Shown here piece by piece: positions 61,249-64,000 of a stretch of 64,000 nucleotides of DNA. Below the pieces are notes generated by a model that saw only the letters and a list, made by a program, of their open reading frames with translations, had not been told where the DNA came from and did no database searches. The stretch spans positions 5,021,001-5,085,000 of the forward strand of contig NZ_SZNK01000001.1 in NCBI RefSeq assembly GCF_005217615.1, read 5' to 3'. The first letter of the stretch is position 1, and the number at the start of each line of letters is the position of its first letter. The DNA comes from Brevibacillus antibioticus. GTDB lineage: Bacteria > Bacillota > Bacilli > Brevibacillales > Brevibacillaceae. Made by a program: the position numbers and the translations under genes.

Positions 61249-61905
61249 TTATACCCGGGGCTCCCGTTCTGCAAACTCCTGTAACCTCCCTCTTATTTGT
61301 TCTACCAATAAAGCGGGTGCCTTCTTAGGTGAACCCGAGTCAAATGGTGGCTGTGGATCGTATTCCAAAATCAATTGGACGCCTTTACTTCTATCTTCCC
61401 CCAATTCCCATGCCACTAATTGGAGCGCCATGTCGATACCAGAGGAAACGCCGGCGGCTGTAACGATTTTGCCTTGGCGAACGACTCTTTCCTCTGTTGG
61501 AATGGTTCCAAGTGATTGGAGCAGTTCGAAGGACCCCCAATGAGTGGTCGCTACGGCTCCTTGTAACAAGCCTGCGGCGCTCAAGATCAGAGAGCCAGTG
61601 CAAACAGACGTAGTCCATTTCGTCGTTTCATGTATGTGGCGAATCCACTGTAGGGTTTCTTCGTCATTCATAGAATTTTTATAATTGGGCGGACAGCAAC
61701 CGGGAACAACAAGAATATCAGCGGAAGTAACTTCAGAAAAACTGTAATCGGCATGTAAATAACCCATATGGGAGTCAAGCTGGATTAACCCTTTTTTCTT
61801 AGCAACAAACTTCACTTCACATTTCAGCGTAGCAGCGAATACATCGTATGGACCAATTGCATCTAATGCGGTGATGCCATCGTAAAGCATGATTGCAACC
61901 TTCAT
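61249..61905 (-). CDS. DJ-1/PfpI-family protein, isonitrile hydratase-like
   Basis: A protein of 218 residues. The nucleophile elbow SVCTGSLILSAAGLL holds the reactive Cys, and ATTHWGSFELL follows; an acidic residue lies earlier in VPGCCPPN. The pattern fits the isonitrile hydratase/AraC-N-terminal branch of DJ-1/PfpI, without the DNA-binding part of such regulators. ATG 61905 has AAAGGAG 8 bases upstream; the frame extends to 61947 without another good site. Isonitrile breakdown would be notable next to iron genes, as isonitriles can bind metals, but the substrate is a guess. Confidence 0.82.
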   Translation of the reverse strand: MKVAIMLYDGITALDAIGPYDVFAATLKCEVKFVAKKKGLIQLDSHMGYLHADYSFSEVTSADILVVPGCCPPNYKNSMNDEETLQWIRHIHETTKWTTSVCTGSLILSAAGLLQGAVATTHWGSFELLQSLGTIPTEERVVRQGKIVTAAGVSSGIDMALQLVAWELGEDRSKGVQLILEYDPQPPFDSGSPKKAPALLVEQIRGRLQEFAEREPRV

Positions 61906-62046
61906 GAGGATATCTCCTTTGAAATGGGGTATTTTTCCTGCAAACAAATAGTAACATACTTATACAGGGTATGTGTATGTTGGAGTTGTGACTATCTGTA
62001 AGGTTTTCGAAGCCCGTGTAATGAGGAGAGATAAGCAATCGGTATA

Positions 62047-62094
62047 GCAAAAAGCCGGTTACACCATAAAACATGGTGAAAACCGGCTTTTTGC
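62047..62094 (-). terminator. Terminator of the siderophore ATPase gene
   Basis: GCAAAAAGCCGGTT pairs with AACCGGCTTTTTGC, and CACCAT/ATGGTG extends the stem. It lies 17 bases past the stop codon. Confidence 0.9.
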
Positions 62095-62110
62095 GAGTCG
62101 AATCTAACAA

Positions 62111-62977
62111 TTATCTGGCTCCAACCAGCTTACGCTCTTCCGCGTAAACAGGTTGGGAAGTGTTTTTTTCGTTTGGTTGCTTTTGATCGACAGCATGACA
62201 CAGCTCATATGGGAGGCAGAGCGGTACACCCGTGCGAGGATCAATCAGGATGTCTGCTTCGATGTTGAATACCTTACGCAGCATCTCAGGCGTCATGACT
62301 TCAGTAGGGCTTCCCTCAGCAACGACGGTACCGCGAGAGATGGCAACCATGTGCTGTGCATAACGGGTTGCGTGGTTCAAATCATGGACGACCATGACGA
62401 TCGTACGATTTTCTTCGTCATTCAGCTTTTGCAGGAGCTTGAGAACCTCTAACTGGTGAGCCATATCCAGGAAGGTCGTAGGCTCATCCAGGAACAGGAT
62501 GTCTGTTCCTTGCGCCAGTGCCATCGCAATCCAGGCGCGCTGGCGCTGACCGCCGGATAGCTGGTCAACCGGACGATCATGGAAATCTGTCATGCCTGTC
62601 ATAGAGATAGCCCAGTTTACGATCTCCTTGTCTTCCTTGCTCAAAGAGCCGAAGCCTTTTTGATGGGGGAAGCGGCCATAGGTAACGAGCTCAGACACGG
62701 TCAAGCCATCGGGTGCTGTCGGGTTTTGCGGCAAAATCGCCAATTGCTTGGCGACTTCCTTGGTCGATTGCTGATGGATCGACTTTCCGTCCAAAAATAC
62801 TTGTCCGCCGGTTGGTTTCATAATCCGCGCGAGAGTTTTGAGGATCGTCGATTTACCAGAACCGTTTGCACCGACCAGGGCAGTGATTTTTCCAGAAGGA
62901 ATGCTAATGTTCAAGTCTTTGACAATGGAAAGCTCACCGTATCCGATGTCCAGCTTTTGCGTGTATAAGCGCTCCAC
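62111..62977 (-). CDS. Iron-siderophore ABC ATPase, FecE/YusV-like
   Basis: A protein of 288 residues. Walker A is GANGSGKST, the signature is [13 protein letters not shown], Walker B is ILFLDEP and the switch His is in VVHDLNHAT. It has a C-terminal tail of about 35 residues beyond the usual end. No permease is adjacent, so it may serve orphan receptors such as the one at 20436, as YusV does for several uptake systems in B. subtilis. GTG 62977 has AAAGGAG 10 bases upstream. A near-perfect Fur box lies 50 bases upstream. Confidence 0.9.
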   Translation of the reverse strand: MERLYTQKLDIGYGELSIVKDLNISIPSGKITALVGANGSGKSTILKTLARIMKPTGGQVFLDGKSIHQQSTKEVAKQLAILPQNPTAPDGLTVSELVTYGRFPHQKGFGSLSKEDKEIVNWAISMTGMTDFHDRPVDQLSGGQRQRAWIAMALAQGTDILFLDEPTTFLDMAHQLEVLKLLQKLNDEENRTIVMVVHDLNHATRYAQHMVAISRGTVVAEGSPTEVMTPEMLRKVFNIEADILIDPRTGVPLCLPYELCHAVDQKQPNEKNTSQPVYAEERKLVGAR

Positions 62978-63026
62978 AATGGGCCAACTCCTTTTTATGA
63001 AAGTATGTACATGTATGATAAACACA

Positions 63027-63045
63027 GACAATGATAATCATTTTC
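63027..63045. promoter_or_regulatory. Fur box before the siderophore ATPase gene
   Basis: GACAATGATAATCATTTTC matches 17 of 19 positions of the Fur consensus, including the whole central ATGATAATCAT. Confidence 0.88.
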
Positions 63046-63088
63046 ACTAAAATAAAGTATATAACGGAATGAGGTCAAATTCAATATG

Positions 63089-63126
63089 AAAAAGCCAACC
63101 TGCTCACATGCGTGAACAAATTGGCC
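63089..63126 (-). terminator. Terminator after the YxcD-like gene
   Basis: On the minus strand GCCAA and TTGGC flank an inner GTTCAC/GTGAGC helix, with TTTTTC following. It lies 28 bases past the stop at 63154. Confidence 0.7.
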
Positions 63127-63153
63127 TTGGGTTAACTTACGTTTGATCAAGCG

Positions 63154-63447
63154 TTAGTAGGTGATATGAGCGATAATACCTTCTTCGTCGTCCAATACCA
63201 GCTCAATACCGGCCGAATAAGGGTTGCGCTGCATCTGAGTCTCCAGGTAGTAGCGAATCGCTTCAATCATATTAATCTCGACGAAGATTTGTTGGCGTTC
63301 CATCCAGTGTACCTCAGCAGAGAAGCCATACTCCTCGTCCCACATCAGCTCGACGGAGATGTCTTGTGGCTTCAACTGCTTTTTGTAAGCTGCATGAATG
63401 CAAATGGCATTAATGATATCTTGTTCTAAAAATGTTATCTTTTCCAT
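63154..63447 (-). CDS. yxcD: YxcD-like protein (DUF2653)
   Basis: A protein of 97 residues, matching B. subtilis YxcD in size and pattern: ITFLEQDIINAICIHAAYKK at the start, ELMWDEEYGFSAEV, and a beta-rich end (GIELVLDDEEGIIAHI). No catalytic motif is seen. It overlaps the upstream membrane protein gene by 13 bases, so the two are coupled. Function is unknown. Confidence 0.88.
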   Translation of the reverse strand: MEKITFLEQDIINAICIHAAYKKQLKPQDISVELMWDEEYGFSAEVHWMERQQIFVEINMIEAIRYYLETQMQRNPYSAGIELVLDDEEGIIAHITY

Positions 63448-63869
63448 GCGTTCAGTTCCTGTTCCTTCTCACGCTTGTTTTTGAAGTAGACGAACGCTTT
63501 GCGGATCAGAATAATCACAGCGAGGATCGCCATCAGGTTGATCATGAAGCCAAGGATGGAGCCCAGGATACCCATGTCACCGAACAGGGATCCGAACAGC
63601 AAACCAGCCAGACCACCAATCATGAGACCTTTCATGAATCCGCCGCTTTTGCTTGCTGTAGCAGCAGGGGGTGTTGTCGTGCCTTTATTGGTTGATGCGT
63701 TTACATTTGAATCGGCTTTGTTAGGTGTTTGTGTATTGGTAGGAGTCGTATTAGAGTTAAAAGATTTTTTCCCGGACTTATAGCCTTTCGCATCGGCATG
63801 ATCAATGAATCCTCCAGCCGGCGCGAGTACGAGCATTACGGCAACCACCATCATGATGAGTTTTTTCAT
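63435..63869 (-). CDS. Small secreted/membrane protein upstream of yxcD
   Basis: A protein of 144 residues. A signal peptide (ending DHADA) is followed by a Ser/Thr/Asn-rich linker of about 60 residues. Then come a Gly-rich hydrophobic hairpin (GGFMKGLMIGGLAGLLFGSL and ILGFMINLMAILAVIILI) and a basic tail. It thus spans the membrane with its linker outside. The Gly-rich region resembles the membrane part of Tim44-like proteins, but that is weak. The last 13 bases overlap yxcD. Confidence 0.75.
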   Translation of the reverse strand: MKKLIMMVVAVMLVLAPAGGFIDHADAKGYKSGKKSFNSNTTPTNTQTPNKADSNVNASTNKGTTTPPAATASKSGGFMKGLMIGGLAGLLFGSLFGDMGILGSILGFMINLMAILAVIILIRKAFVYFKNKREKEQELNAWKR

Positions 63870-64000
63870 GTTATTTGAGTAGCCCCTCTCATTAAAATGA
63901 CTTATGCATATAAGTCTACATGAATATCAAGCGAAATTCCAACGAGCTTTCAGGGATGATCGGTCTGAATACCTACAAAAAAGCCCCTGACAAGCGATCT

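Noticed and set aside
1..64000. Insertion sequences, prophage or attachment sites
   Set aside because: I found no transposase, integrase or phage structural gene and no paired terminal repeats around any gene block.
63960..64000. A terminator-like AAAAAAGCCCCTGAC at the right edge
   Set aside because: Only one arm lies inside the window, so it cannot be confirmed.

Overview
The window looks like a chromosomal segment of an aerobic, spore-former-type Firmicute close to Brevibacillus/Paenibacillaceae. This is inferred from strong AGGAGG ribosome sites, many U-tailed terminators, lipoproteins with Gram-positive lipoboxes, an LPXTG adhesin with its sortase, Fur boxes of the Bacillus type, an oxygenase-only nitric oxide synthase, and relatives of B. 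subtilis YuiD, YxcD, EfeUOB, YclNOPQ and GlpP. I see no insertion sequences, prophage, tRNA, rRNA or CRISPR array.

Layout. 1-108 is the tail of a gene. 161-3742 (minus) is a lipid-linked sugar cassette: a UbiA-type prenyl-phosphate phosphoribosyltransferase relative, a small EamA/SMR flippase-like protein, a PAP2-related YuiD protein and a polytopic glycosyltransferase-like protein. 3964-7951 (minus) is efeO-efeB-efeU, an iron importer with a Fur box at 8004. 8206-16854 (plus) is a glycerophosphodiester/glycerol-3-phosphate scavenging operon: HAD phosphatase, secreted phosphodiesterase, Ugp-like ABC transporter, a TIM-barrel isomerase and the antiterminator GlpP. It is preceded by a leader terminator that GlpP may control. 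17034-23100 holds NOS, an ECF sigma factor with its putative anti-sigma, a small ORF lacking a normal start, an orphan siderophore-binding lipoprotein and a secreted glycoside-hydrolase-like protein. 23319-31444 holds a lipase-like hydrolase, a 1636-residue LPXTG adhesin with its class D-like sortase, a YHYH/SH3 protein and a LysE exporter.

31597-47934 is the most unusual part. Two divergent operons encode a tubulin-like protein of 1129 residues, two von Willebrand factor A (vWA) proteins with intact MIDAS motifs, a zinc-ribbon TRAFAC-type GTPase, its GAP1-like partner, a large unrecognised protein, a 211-residue unknown, and three membrane proteins (zinc ribbon, SH3 and a 49-residue miniprotein). 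I read this as one membrane-linked nucleotide-dependent machine. The GTPase and GAP1 families have been placed by comparative genomics in predicted conflict systems; this configuration appears to have no assigned function.

48141-56066 holds an MBL-fold hydrolase, a cupin and a 1971-residue signalling hybrid (degenerate Ser/Thr kinase, ATPase, helical repeats, GAF, PAS-like, Hpt-like, CheA-like ATPase) facing a CheY-like regulator. 56403-63869 holds a DUF4097 lipoprotein, a petrobactin-type YclNOPQ importer, a DJ-1/PfpI protein, a second siderophore ABC ATPase and a YxcD-like pair. Four separate loci have a Fur-box match, so iron acquisition is a recurring theme. Functions beyond family level are inference from sequence and context.
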